Source: Leadbetterella sp040829825 (GTDB lineage: Bacteria; Bacteroidota; Bacteroidia; Cytophagales; Spirosomataceae). Taken from it: a stretch of 64,000 nucleotides of DNA. The notes below the pieces were generated by a model. The model worked only from the letters and a program-made list of their open reading frames with translations, searched no databases and was not told the origin of the DNA. A program made the translations under genes and the position numbers. The stretch lies in NCBI RefSeq assembly GCF_040829825.1, contig NZ_JBFOLH010000001.1; one strand, given 5' to 3'. Positions within the stretch are counted from its first letter, which is position 1. Each line of letters starts with the position of its first letter. Positions 43,343 through 52,287 of the stretch are shown piece after piece.

Positions 43343-43418
43343 AAACCATATAAGGCATATAAGTCACATAGAAATAGTTTTATATAAATTTCTGTGACTT
43401 ATATGCTTTATATGGTTT
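43343..43418. repeat. Large inverted repeat of the dispersed element, copies 3 and 4
   Basis: Arms 43343-43368 and 43393-43418 are reverse complements over 25 of 26 bases, enclosing about 24 bases that pair further at their ends (AGAAAT with ATTTCT). Each arm is a copy of the ACTTATATGCCTTATATGG element. The result is a long AT-rich hairpin after lepB; it could end transcription in both directions. Confidence 0.75.
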
Positions 43419-43461
43419 AAACTATTTTGTAACACACACAAGCTCTTAAAAATTATTCTTC

Positions 43462-43488
43462 TATGACTTATATGCCTTATATGGTTCA
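43462..43488. repeat. Dispersed TTATATGCCTTATATGG-type repeat, copy 5
   Basis: Core ACTTATATGCCTTATATGG followed by TTCA, same orientation as copy 4 and 44 bases beyond it. It ends just before the stop of the convergent M14 gene. Confidence 0.65.
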
Positions 43489-43493
43489 TCAAA

Positions 43494-45953
43494 TCATTTC
43501 ACGAAGAACACCGCATTGGCAAAAAGCGCCTTGCCCGTATACCAGAAACCTCTGAATATGGGGCTTTCGGTCAGGTAAATCACTTTTCCCCGTCCTTTAT
43601 TCTGCACACCGAAAACGGTAGCATCTTTCAGTCCTTTCTGTGCATTGCTGCCTACAAAGCCGCTCTTGTGCGCTCCGAGTACACCCACGTTCCAGCCGTA
43701 TACCAGGTTTTCGTAGTTATTGGCCTCCTTGATCAGCATATACATGCTGCTTCCGTAGCCGTACGCCAGCGGATGGGTATTATCCAGCTTCACCTCGTAT
43801 ATGGCACCGGGGATCATATCCGAAATGGCTTTTCTCGACGCCTCACCGTACTTCCGGCTGAGGTCGGCCTTTTTCTCCGTGCTTTGCTTTTCTTTCAGCT
43901 CATACCCGTCTACTCCTGCAAATGCACCGCAGGCGTCTTCCAGCAGGATCATCCGGCCGCCTTTGTTCACCCATTCTTTTAAGGCATGCGATTCTGTGAC
44001 CGACTTATCGTAACGGCCTCCGGGAAATACCAGCACATCGTACGCCGCCAGGTTGATGGCTCCCAGCGCTTTGTTGTCGAGTAGGGTTACCGGGTAATCG
44101 ATCTGCTGGTCAAAAAAGTGCCATACATCTCCGAAGCCGGTAGGTGACAGGCCGGTACCCATCAACACACCGATGCGGGGTGCCGGTACCGTACGCACAT
44201 CTTCCAGCCCCAGGTCAAGCCCGCTTTCCACCATTCCGCTGTATAGCGGCTCCAGTGCAGCCGGGGTGGCCTGCAGAGCCTGTTTTATTTTTGCTTCAAA
44301 CGCATTGTCCCCTTCCCGCACAAAAATCACGGTTCCGGCCGGGAACACCTTTTTATTAACCTGGAAAGCCTCGGGCTGAACCCGGGTGCGTATACCGTTT
44401 TTCAATGCCGAAGCCAGGAAACGGTAGTCGTCAAACGAGCCCAGCTTCAGGGCATAGGCATACACTGCCGCTGCCGGCGCCCCGGTTTCAGGGACAGCCG
44501 TATACGCACCGCCTTCTATTTTCTGCTCCAGCCCGTAGGCTTCCAGTCCATAGGCATAAGGCAGCGCCCAGGCCGTAATATCATAGGTATTGGAATCTTC
44601 CAGCATGGTATGGGGCTCAAACAAGATCTTGGTCATCACGCCTTTCGGCTGGTAAGTGTTCACGATCAGGTCATTGGGTTCCAGCACAAAATTATCTTTC
44701 TTCTGGCTCTGGTAGCTGAACCCGTTCAGGCTCTTCTTGGCGCCGGCAAAGCTGTAACGGATTTCCAGGCGGTCAAGCAGCTGCGCCAGCGCCTTTATGC
44801 TTCCTTCCCTTCCCTTCATAACAAAAGACTTGTAGGGTCCGTAGCCGTTCCGGGCTGCATCGTTAAAATACCGAGCAAATGCCTCTTTAATGGCGGCAGC
44901 ATGCTCTGAAACGGCTTCCAGCGCGGCTTTGCTGGTACTGCGGCTGTGCAGCATACGGTCTTTCAGGGTAAGGGTATCTCCAGTGGGCCTGAGGTAGGCC
45001 AGGCCGGCCGTACCGCTGCCACCCTGCTCATAGGTCATGGCCACAGCCCCGTTATACGAAGGGTAGGTATCGCCGTAGCTGGGATATAGCAGATCGTAAT
45101 TCTGCTTTGTGTAATACAGCCAGCCTTTCTCATCAAACTCCTTTTTATGATACTCCCCGATCAGGTTCTGAAATTCACGCTGGAAAGGAGTAAAATCTTC
45201 GTGGAACGGTTTAGCCGAAGGCGCAAAAAAATACGTGGAGCCGGTGCCCATCTCGTGAAAATCTCCATGGTAATGCGGCATCCAGGAATTATAAAACTGC
45301 ACCCGCTGCCGGGTTTCCAGCTGGGTTTGCCAGGCCAGGTCACGGTTCATATCAAAATGATAATGGTTGTACCTGCCGCCCGGCCAGGGTTCCTTATGCT
45401 CTATGGCATCGGGGTTGGCGTCCGGCTGCTTACCTGTGTGACGGTTGTACCACTGGCTGTAACGGTCTAAACCGTCAGGATTGGCGCAGGGGTCAATAAG
45501 CACCAGGGTATTTTTGAAAATCTTTTCGGTAAACGCTGAGCCCGGGCGGGCCAGCTCATACAGCATCTGCATGGCTACTTCTGCATTTACGGCCTCGTTT
45601 CCGTGGATGTTATAGGAAAGCATGGCAATGGCCGGGATATCACCGCCTGCATTTCCATCCAGGAGCCCGATCTTCTGCAGGTTGGCTTTCCGGATATCTT
45701 CCAGCCGGCTGATGTTCTCTGGCGAGCCGAAAGCCACTACCAGCAGGTCGCGGCCTTCTGATGTCTTACCATAAGGCAGCAGCCGGGTGTTGGTGGGACT
45801 GGTGCGGGTCACATACCGGGCATATTCAGCAACCTGGGCATGAAAATGAAATTTTTCACCGAAACCGTAGCCGAAATACTCCTCAGGTGATTGGAGCTTC
45901 TGGCTCGTGGCCTGAAAGCATACAAGTAACAATAAGGGGATAAGTCTGTACAT
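43494..45953 (-). CDS. Large secreted M14 zinc carboxypeptidase with C-terminal class I glutamine-amidotransferase-like domain
   Basis: ATG 45953 gives 819 residues that open with a signal peptide (MYRLIPLLLLVCFQATSQ); an upstream frame to 46112 adds 53 residues without signal character. Zinc ligands His117 and Glu120 (NIHGNEAVN), a later HGDFHEMG and the acid in MTYEQGG mark an intact M14 catalytic domain (about 30-400). Residues about 590-700 (VLDNKALGAINLAAYDVLVFPGG, in part) look like a GATase1-like Rossmann domain with no clear nucleophile. It acts outside the cytoplasm on peptides. It is divergent from an ABC exporter. Confidence 0.88.
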   Translation of the reverse strand: MYRLIPLLLLVCFQATSQKLQSPEEYFGYGFGEKFHFHAQVAEYARYVTRTSPTNTRLLPYGKTSEGRDLLVVAFGSPENISRLEDIRKANLQKIGLLDGNAGGDIPAIAMLSYNIHGNEAVNAEVAMQMLYELARPGSAFTEKIFKNTLVLIDPCANPDGLDRYSQWYNRHTGKQPDANPDAIEHKEPWPGGRYNHYHFDMNRDLAWQTQLETRQRVQFYNSWMPHYHGDFHEMGTGSTYFFAPSAKPFHEDFTPFQREFQNLIGEYHKKEFDEKGWLYYTKQNYDLLYPSYGDTYPSYNGAVAMTYEQGGSGTAGLAYLRPTGDTLTLKDRMLHSRSTSKAALEAVSEHAAAIKEAFARYFNDAARNGYGPYKSFVMKGREGSIKALAQLLDRLEIRYSFAGAKKSLNGFSYQSQKKDNFVLEPNDLIVNTYQPKGVMTKILFEPHTMLEDSNTYDITAWALPYAYGLEAYGLEQKIEGGAYTAVPETGAPAAAVYAYALKLGSFDDYRFLASALKNGIRTRVQPEAFQVNKKVFPAGTVIFVREGDNAFEAKIKQALQATPAALEPLYSGMVESGLDLGLEDVRTVPAPRIGVLMGTGLSPTGFGDVWHFFDQQIDYPVTLLDNKALGAINLAAYDVLVFPGGRYDKSVTESHALKEWVNKGGRMILLEDACGAFAGVDGYELKEKQSTEKKADLSRKYGEASRKAISDMIPGAIYEVKLDNTHPLAYGYGSSMYMLIKEANNYENLVYGWNVGVLGAHKSGFVGSNAQKGLKDATVFGVQNKGRGKVIYLTESPIFRGFWYTGKALFANAVFFVK

Positions 45954-46104
45954 AAGAATTTGATAAAATAAGAGCGTCAAGATACACGTTTTTTCTGAAA
46001 GGGGATCGAAATTCTGCGCTGCGAGAACAAATATTCCCCGGATTCGGTTTATCACTAATAAAGGATGTATAAAAATCCTGTCTATCGGAATAAAAGCACG
46101 CGGT

Positions 46105-47877
46105 TTGAGCACGGAAAAAAAATTTGATATTCATCTTTTCAGGGAATTGTACGGTTTCGTAAAACCGTATAAGCTCCGTTTCTTCGGACTGGTTCTCCTG
46201 ATGATCCTGGGCGCGGTTACCGCCCCTATATTGCCTTTGGTGGTGCAACGCACCATAGACGGCCCCGTGGTAAACGGAGATATCGCGGGCCTGTTAAGAG
46301 ATATCGGTATCATGGCCGGCATCCTGGTGCTGAATTCGCTGCTGGTATTTTTCAGCACGTACGAGTCAGGCTGGGTGAGCCAGAAGATCATCCACGATAT
46401 CCGCCTGAAGGTGTACCGGAAAACCCTGAACCTGAAGCTGAAATATTACGACAACACCCCGATAGGCCGGCTGGTTACCCGTACCATCTCTGATGTGGAG
46501 ACCCTCTCCGAGGTATTCAGCTCGGGGCTGGCGGCGCTTGCCGGTGACCTCCTGCAGCTGATCGTGATCCTGGGCATGCTGCTTTTCCTGAACTGGAAGC
46601 TCACCATTGCCAGCGTAGCGGCTATTCCGCTGCTGATTATCAGCACTTATATATTCAAGGAGCTCGTTAAAAAATCGTTTGGTGAGGTACGTACCCACGT
46701 GGCCAACCTGAATGCTTTTCTGCAGGAAAGGATCACGGGCATGAACCTGATCCAGATCTTTGACGTGAAAGAGCAACAGTTCAGGAAGTTTGAAGAGCTG
46801 AACCGCAACCACAAAAAAGCCCAGATCAAAAACGTACTGTACTATTCAGTGTATTTCCCGGTGGCCGACCTGATCTCCGCCATATCCATAGGGCTGATTG
46901 TATGGTACGGGGCACGCGGCGTGATTGCCGAGGAGATCTCCTTTGGTATGATCACGGCCTTCATCATGTACAGCAACCAGTTTTTCAGGCCTATCCGGAT
47001 GATTGCCGACCGCATCAATACCATACAGATGGGCATGGTGAGCATAGAGCGTATCCTTGAAATTCTTGACAATGAAGAAAACGTGGAGCGTACGGGTGGC
47101 AGGGAGCACGCCATACAGGGCGATCTGAAATTTGATCACGTGGGATTTGCCTATAACGAACCCGACTGGATCCTGAAAGACATTTCCTTTGAGCTTAAAA
47201 AGGGACAGTCACTGGCTTTTGTAGGGCCTACAGGTGCCGGTAAAACATCGACCATCAACCTGCTTACCAATTTCTATGACTACCAGAAGGGGCACATCTA
47301 TGTAGACGGCGTAGATATCACCGACATATCGCTGGAAAACCTCAGGAAGCAGGTGGGAGTAGTGCTGCAGGATGTCTTCCTGTTCCGTGGCAGTATCCTG
47401 GACAACCTGCGGCTGGGCGATACCTCCATTTCGCGCGAGGCCGTGATAGCAGCCGCCAGGGAGGTGGGCATCCATGATTTCATTCAGAAATTACCGCATC
47501 AATACGATTACGAGGTGATGGAACGCGGTTCTACCCTTTCTATGGGCCAGCGTCAGCTGATCTCGTTTGTTCGTGTGCTGGTGCATAACCCGAGGATCCT
47601 GATCCTTGACGAGGCCACCTCTTCTATTGATTCCGAATCGGAAGAGCTGATCCAGAACGCCATTGGCAAGATCATGAAAAACCGTACTTCTATCATTATT
47701 GCGCACCGGCTCAGTACCGTACAGAATGTAGACAAGATCATTGTACTGGAAAAAGGCGAGATTAAGGAAGAAGGAAATCACGAGTCGCTGATGGCTCAAA
47801 AAGGGATCTACGCTAAGCTGGTAGAGGTACAGTTCACTCAGAACGAACCCAAGGTGCTGACACCCATCGCGCAGTAA
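46105..47877 (+). CDS. ABC transporter, fused permease/ATPase (MsbA-like)
   Basis: A 590-residue half-transporter: six membrane helices in 20-320 and an ATPase domain with Walker A GPTGAGKT (374-381), signature LSMGQ (478-482), Walker B ILILDEA (near 500) and the H-loop IIIAHRLST. Such exporters flip lipids or drugs. The start is TTG 46105 giving MSTEKKFDIHLF; no ATG is in frame upstream within the gap. No partner half-transporter lies beside it, so it should work as a homodimer. Confidence 0.93.
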   Translation: MSTEKKFDIHLFRELYGFVKPYKLRFFGLVLLMILGAVTAPILPLVVQRTIDGPVVNGDIAGLLRDIGIMAGILVLNSLLVFFSTYESGWVSQKIIHDIRLKVYRKTLNLKLKYYDNTPIGRLVTRTISDVETLSEVFSSGLAALAGDLLQLIVILGMLLFLNWKLTIASVAAIPLLIISTYIFKELVKKSFGEVRTHVANLNAFLQERITGMNLIQIFDVKEQQFRKFEELNRNHKKAQIKNVLYYSVYFPVADLISAISIGLIVWYGARGVIAEEISFGMITAFIMYSNQFFRPIRMIADRINTIQMGMVSIERILEILDNEENVERTGGREHAIQGDLKFDHVGFAYNEPDWILKDISFELKKGQSLAFVGPTGAGKTSTINLLTNFYDYQKGHIYVDGVDITDISLENLRKQVGVVLQDVFLFRGSILDNLRLGDTSISREAVIAAAREVGIHDFIQKLPHQYDYEVMERGSTLSMGQRQLISFVRVLVHNPRILILDEATSSIDSESEELIQNAIGKIMKNRTSIIIAHRLSTVQNVDKIIVLEKGEIKEEGNHESLMAQKGIYAKLVEVQFTQNEPKVLTPIAQ

Positions 47878-47890
47878 CGGTCCCGGGCAG

Positions 47891-47999
47891 AGACGCTGTG
47901 TTCTTGGTGCAATTTCCTCCGTGCGCTTTGTGAAATTTACTTCGTACATTTTGTGAAATATATTGCACAAAGTGCACTAAGAAACGGCACAAAGTATAC
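47891..47999. repeat. Repeat-rich gap after the ABC exporter
   Basis: Several degenerate CTTTGTGAAATTT-type words (47928, 47949) and their reverse (GCACAAAGTGCAC at 47965, GCACAAAG at 47988) with an inverted pair GTGCAAT / ATTGCAC. It resembles decayed copies of a dispersed element and holds no gene that I can support. Confidence 0.4.
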
Positions 48000-48044
48000 C
48001 AGGAAAGGGCTTAATCATTACCCGGGATACCCCATAAACAAGTC

Positions 48045-48875
48045 CTACATAAGCCGGGACAACAGCTCCGGCCAGACCGCACGGCTGCATCGCTTCTGGA
48101 AATACCCGAAATGCCCGATAGTCTTTAGTCCGTACGCCTCCGGCTTTAAGTGGATGCGTTCTGTACGGGCACGGGTATACCGGGCCGTCAGCCAGTCGGT
48201 GCTGGCCACGGTAGCAAATTTATCCCTGTCGGTAGAAAATGAATACAGCGGCGCAGTGATCTGCTCAAAATACAACGCCGAAGGATCTACATGATCAAAG
48301 AGGTATTGCGGGCTCATGCACCATTTCCGCCATTCCATGGCCATGCCGCCGGGCAGATCCTCCATGGGCGTAAACCGCCGGGTAGGAATATACCCCAGGC
48401 TGGAATAAAATACGGGAAACAGCACTTTCCATGCCAGCAGCATCTTCAGGCGCTCGGTGAAAGGCCAGAATTTGTAATAGCCCGACTGTGAAGCCACCAG
48501 CACTATCCGCGAGGCCAGGACAGAGGAAGGAGCCAGCCCGATGAGCTGCCCGCCTATGCTGTGCCCGAGCAATGTGACCGGCAGATCGGGAAATTCGTCT
48601 TTTACGTGGGTAATGACCGTCTCCAGGTCGTTCGTGGCCCAGCGATGGGCCGTAGTGAAAAACGTACGGAGCGATATGGGCTTGGACTTCCCGATCCCTC
48701 CGTAATCGAAGGTAACGACCGAGATCCCGTTATCGTAAAGATAAGCCGCAAAATGCTTGTAAAACTCCTTGACTACCCCGGTGGCAGATGATATGATAAC
48801 GATCTGAGAGGCCTCCGGATGAATAAGCTTTTCAACAGAAATATTATACCCCAGCGGTGTTTTCAGCACATCCAA
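48045..48875 (-). CDS. Alpha/beta hydrolase
   Basis: A 276-residue serine hydrolase without signal peptide. The nucleophile elbow is LLGHSIGGQL (Ser near residue 110), preceded by VVTFDYGGIGKS; the His is in KTIGHFGYF near the end. Cytosolic esterase or lipase of unknown substrate. It is divergent from a MarR regulator (102-base gap), a layout that usually means the regulator controls it. Confidence 0.85.
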   Translation of the reverse strand: MDVLKTPLGYNISVEKLIHPEASQIVIISSATGVVKEFYKHFAAYLYDNGISVVTFDYGGIGKSKPISLRTFFTTAHRWATNDLETVITHVKDEFPDLPVTLLGHSIGGQLIGLAPSSVLASRIVLVASQSGYYKFWPFTERLKMLLAWKVLFPVFYSSLGYIPTRRFTPMEDLPGGMAMEWRKWCMSPQYLFDHVDPSALYFEQITAPLYSFSTDRDKFATVASTDWLTARYTRARTERIHLKPEAYGLKTIGHFGYFQKRCSRAVWPELLSRLM

Positions 48876-48977
48876 AAGTTAATAATGAATAAAGATACTA
48901 AAAAAAATATAATTATTTTTTTAAAACGCAAAATGATGTTTAATTTGTTCTGTCAATTATTATAAAACAACTACAGA

Positions 48978-49409
48978 ATGTTGCAAAACTACAATAAGGC
49001 ATATTTTTTTAAGATAGACACAACCATAAAAAAGATCAGAAACTACATGCAAAGGGGCCTTACCGATGCCCGCATCGACCTCACAGTAGATCAATGGGTA
49101 GTTCTCGACCACCTTTCACAGAATTGCGGCATCTCCCAGATCGAGCTGGGTAACATTACGTTTAAAGATCCTCCTACCATGACCCGCATTCTTGACCTGC
49201 TGGTAAAGAAGAACCTGGTTACCCGTTTAAGCTCATCGGCTGACCGGAGAAAGTTTACCATTGACCTTACGGAAAAAGGCAGGGAAGTGCATAAAAAAGC
49301 CAACGAAATCATTACCCAGGCAAGAAGGCAGGCCTGGAATAGCCTGGATGAAGACGATTACAATACGCTGGTAAAAATCATGGACACCATTTATTCTAAC
49401 ATGGGCTAA
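48978..49409 (+). CDS. MarR family transcriptional regulator
   Basis: A 143-residue winged-helix protein; ISQIELGNITFKDPPTMTRILDLLVKKNLV (helix-turn-helix in the middle) and RLSSSADRRKF (wing) are typical. It faces the alpha/beta hydrolase gene; the gap between them holds an inverted pair TTCTGT / ACAGAA spaced 20 bases (48949-48980), a possible operator. Its end overlaps the convergent unknown gene by 14 bases. Confidence 0.92.
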   Translation: MLQNYNKAYFFKIDTTIKKIRNYMQRGLTDARIDLTVDQWVVLDHLSQNCGISQIELGNITFKDPPTMTRILDLLVKKNLVTRLSSSADRRKFTIDLTEKGREVHKKANEIITQARRQAWNSLDEDDYNTLVKIMDTIYSNMG

Positions 49410-49941
49410 GCATCCTGGAAACCTGCCGGGCGGCTGAGCGTACACCCGGGGAAACAGCTCCGTAGGTCTCTTCCACCTGTTTTGCGGTAGCCAGGAGTTC
49501 CCCGGCCAGGGCAGGGTATTTTTTGCAGATGCGGGCACAGACCACCAGGGCAAAGCTGCGATGCGCTATGGGTGACCCGGGCGATTCGATGATCCCGAAA
49601 CAAAAAGCATACAGCTCATCTTCTATTTCTTCGGGGATATCGGCTTTCTTAAACACCGACAAAACACTCCTGACCACGCTCTCCTGGCTTACGTGATGCA
49701 GCATACCCCGGAAGATATCGGTTTCAAGCCCCCGGAGAGAACCGGTTGAGCAGTTACTGACGGTGGCCAGAATCCAATAAAAATTAAACAGCAGCACAGG
49801 CGCTGTCTCGAACAAAAGCGGCCGGAGGTCGGAAACCGTCAGCGTGCCTGACCGGATCTCAGCTACCACTTCATCGACCTCCTGTTTCGATAAGCGGTTT
49901 TTAAGCCTCGTTTTCAGAAGACTCTTCCGGCTCAATGCCAT
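49396..49941 (-). CDS. Protein of unknown function
   Basis: A 181-residue all-alpha protein without signal peptide, with HEAT-like helix pairs (LRPLLFETAPVLLFNFYWIL; EIEDELYAFCFGIIES). I recognise no family. Its start overlaps the end of the tyrosine phosphatase gene by 41 bases, a long overlap; no other ATG is available until residue 80. An internal non-ATG start would also be possible. It likely shares a transcript with the phosphatase and the DivIC-like gene. Confidence 0.65.
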   Translation of the reverse strand: MALSRKSLLKTRLKNRLSKQEVDEVVAEIRSGTLTVSDLRPLLFETAPVLLFNFYWILATVSNCSTGSLRGLETDIFRGMLHHVSQESVVRSVLSVFKKADIPEEIEDELYAFCFGIIESPGSPIAHRSFALVVCARICKKYPALAGELLATAKQVEETYGAVSPGVRSAARQVSRMLSPC

Positions 49942-50422
49942 ACTTGTCCATTAAATGCTCTATCAGCTTTTCATTGCTTCTTTTCAGCACCTGGAACACC
50001 TCCTCAAATGCCTTATCGCCCTCAAAATACGGGTCTTCCACATTCTGTACACCTCTGACCTCCGGGTCAAAGTCACGGATCAGGAAGAGCTTATCGGCAG
50101 AAGGCGGTACCCCTTTGGTGTCGTAATACAGCTTGTGGATGAACTCGAAGTTCGCTTCATCCATCACGGCGATGTGCTCAAAATTATCGAGATCTTCCGG
50201 CGTAATCTTCCGAACCACATGATCCAGCTGTATCCCGTGCTTAGCGGCTACCTTTACGGCGCGCGGATCGGCAAATTTACCGGTATGATAACCTGCCGTT
50301 CCGGCAGAATCGGCCCGGAAAGATTGTTCTAAGCCCTTTTCCATGACCAGCTGGTTAAAAGTAGCTTCGCCCAGCGGGCTCCGGCATATATTCCCCAGAC
50401 AAACGTACAAAACCTTCACCAT
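49901..50422 (-). CDS. Low-molecular-weight protein tyrosine phosphatase
   Basis: A 173-residue phosphatase. The P-loop VCLGNICRSP holds the CX5R pair Cys8 and Arg14, and the acid is in VEDPYFEGDKAF. Family members dephosphorylate tyrosine kinases of polysaccharide export and other targets; the partner kinase is not in this window. The chain is slightly longer than usual, with a charged tail (EPEESSENEA). Confidence 0.93.
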   Translation of the reverse strand: MVKVLYVCLGNICRSPLGEATFNQLVMEKGLEQSFRADSAGTAGYHTGKFADPRAVKVAAKHGIQLDHVVRKITPEDLDNFEHIAVMDEANFEFIHKLYYDTKGVPPSADKLFLIRDFDPEVRGVQNVEDPYFEGDKAFEEVFQVLKRSNEKLIEHLMDKYGIEPEESSENEA

Positions 50423-50424
50423 GA

Positions 50425-50754
50425 TTATTCTGTTATAACTTTATCTTCTTCGTCTACCAAAACAAATACCGTTTCTCCTTCCCGCTTAAGAAAATATTTC
50501 TCCCGGGCGTATTTCTCCATTGAAGCCTCACTACCCAGCACATCCTTCTCCTCTTCCCTGACCTTCTTCAGGGCGGTCTCATAATACCCGATCTCGTTTT
50601 CCACCTCGTTCAGCTGCCATTGCATCTCTGCCTGCTTGATCAGGTTGGAACGATCAAAAAAAGCCAGCCAGCAAAACAGGATAAGCGTAGAGATCACGTA
50701 AAACCGGTAACGCGTCACAAAAGAAAGAAGACGATTTTTCATATCGGAAAGCAA
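50425..50754 (-). CDS. Septum formation initiator (DivIC/FtsB-like)
   Basis: A 109-residue single-pass membrane protein: short cytosolic tail, helix (about 17-34), coiled coil (40-85), and the terminal YFLKREGETVFVL block of DivIC/FtsB proteins, which bridge FtsQ and FtsL in the divisome. Start ATG 50754 or ATG 50742. It lies two bases before the phosphatase gene and follows eno, an arrangement often seen in Bacteroidota. Confidence 0.85.
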   Translation of the reverse strand: MLSDMKNRLLSFVTRYRFYVISTLILFCWLAFFDRSNLIKQAEMQWQLNEVENEIGYYETALKKVREEEKDVLGSEASMEKYAREKYFLKREGETVFVLVDEEDKVITE

Positions 50755-50761
50755 TTTGTAC

Positions 50762-50769
50762 CAAAACTA
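50762..50769 (-). promoter_or_regulatory. -7 element of the DivIC-like gene
   Basis: Minus-strand TAGTTTTG fits TAnnTTTG, just after the eno terminator. Confidence 0.45.
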
Positions 50770-50774
50770 TAAAT

Positions 50775-50813
50775 AAAAAAGCATGGGAAGAAATTTCTTC
50801 CCATGCTTTTTTT
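50775..50813. terminator. Intrinsic terminator after eno
   Basis: Perfect arms GCATGGGAAGAAA and TTTCTTCCCATGC bounded by A and T runs, so active in both directions. It lies 16 bases after the eno stop. Confidence 0.9.
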
Positions 50814-50828
50814 AGTTCCGGGTACTAA

Positions 50829-52106
50829 TTAAAAGTTCAGCCCGGGGAAATACGCTGCATCTCCCAGCTCTTCCTCAATTCTCAGCAGCTGGTTATACTT
50901 AGCCATCCGGTCAGACCGCGAGGCCGATCCGGTTTTGATCTGTCCGCAGTTCAGGGCCACCGCCAGATCGGCAATGGTAGCATCTTCGGTTTCACCCGAA
51001 CGGTGCGACATTACGCTCTTATACTTATTGCGGTGAGCCAGGTTCACAGCATCAATGGTTTCGGTCAGTGAACCGATCTGGTTTACTTTCACCAGGATGG
51101 CATTGGCGATATGCTTATCGATACCTTCTTTCAGGCGCTTCACGTTGGTTACAAACAAATCGTCGCCTACCAGCTGGATCTTGCTTCCGGTAAGACGGGT
51201 CAGCTCGGCCCATCCGTCCCAGTCGTCTTCTGCCATACCGTCTTCAATAGAACGGATCGGGTATTTGTTCACCCACTCAGCCCAGTAAGCCGCCATTTCG
51301 TGTGAATTCAGCTGTTTCCCGCTTGATTTCTTGAAGGTATACAGGCCGGTTTCAGCATCGTAGAACTCAGAAGAGGCGGCATCCATGGCAATGAACACGT
51401 CCTGGCCGGGAGTATAGCCGGCTTTCTCGATAGAGCTCAGGATAATCTCAATGGCTTCTTCGTTGGACCCGATATTCGGTGCAAAACCGCCCTCATCGCC
51501 CACGTTGGTCGAGTAGCCTTTTGATTTCAGCACTTTTTTCAGGTTATGGAAGATCTCCGTACCCATCCGCAGCGATTCGGAGAAAGTAGGCGCATTGGCC
51601 GGCATTACCATGAACTCCTGGAAATCGATGGAGTTGTCGGCGTGCGAACCTCCGTTCAGGATATTCATCATGGGCACCGGAAGCGTATTGGCGTTCACAC
51701 CACCCAGGTAGCGGTACAGGGGCAGGCCGGCTTCCTGTGCAGCCGCTTTGGCCACGGCCAGGGAAACCCCCAGGATGGCATTGGCGCCCAGGTTACCTTT
51801 ATTGGGTGTCCCGTCAAGCTCGATCAGCACCTTATCAATAATATTCTGCTCAAAAACATCTTCTCCGAGAATCTCGGGGGCTATTTCCTGGTTAACATTC
51901 TGAACGGCTTTCAGAACGCCTTTTCCCATGTATTTTGAATTATCATCATCTCTCAGTTCCACTGCTTCATGAATCCCTGTAGACGCCCCTGAAGGTACGG
52001 CTGCACGTCCCAGGAAACCGCTGTCGGTAACCACATCTACCTCAACAGTAGGATTACCTCTTGAATCTAAAATTTGCCGGGCGTGTACTTTTACGATCTG
52101 ACTCAT
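50829..52106 (-). CDS. eno: Enolase
   Basis: Enolase turns 2-phosphoglycerate into phosphoenolpyruvate. The 425-residue chain shows ARQILDSRGNPTVEVDV at the start, GANAILGVSLA, and the catalytic and metal block SHRSGETED near residue 366. ATG 52106 is the only reasonable start. The 180-base leader up to the next gene holds a small hairpin CCGGT-N6-ACCGG (52157-52172), but no TAnnTTTG box was found. Confidence 0.98.
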   Translation of the reverse strand: MSQIVKVHARQILDSRGNPTVEVDVVTDSGFLGRAAVPSGASTGIHEAVELRDDDNSKYMGKGVLKAVQNVNQEIAPEILGEDVFEQNIIDKVLIELDGTPNKGNLGANAILGVSLAVAKAAAQEAGLPLYRYLGGVNANTLPVPMMNILNGGSHADNSIDFQEFMVMPANAPTFSESLRMGTEIFHNLKKVLKSKGYSTNVGDEGGFAPNIGSNEEAIEIILSSIEKAGYTPGQDVFIAMDAASSEFYDAETGLYTFKKSSGKQLNSHEMAAYWAEWVNKYPIRSIEDGMAEDDWDGWAELTRLTGSKIQLVGDDLFVTNVKRLKEGIDKHIANAILVKVNQIGSLTETIDAVNLAHRNKYKSVMSHRSGETEDATIADLAVALNCGQIKTGSASRSDRMAKYNQLLRIEEELGDAAYFPGLNF

Positions 52107-52287
52107 ACTTAAAATTATGATTAATAGTTAATATTGCTACGGGTTGAGCCGGGCTCCGGTCAGGGAACCGGCATGACTTTTGTTAATTAAAGCACAAATA
52201 AAACATTTTTTCGTTACAATATTCCTTCTGTCAATAGTGTTAGTTAATTTTATAGAAATAACATACCATAATTTCTTTGATTAATAC

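Noticed and set aside
43343..43488. Possible short CRISPR array after lepB
   Set aside because: Only three copies in mixed orientation, unequal spacing, no cas genes, and the same element recurs singly in other gaps.
45954..46112. 53-residue N-terminal extension of the large M14 peptidase
   Set aside because: It would hide the signal peptide inside the chain and overlaps the start of the divergent ABC gene.
47878..48044. Possible tRNA or small gene after the ABC exporter
   Set aside because: No cloverleaf or credible frame; the stretch consists of decayed repeats.
52153..52172. Riboswitch or attenuator before eno
   Set aside because: Only a small 5-base stem was found, which is weak evidence in a gap of this size.
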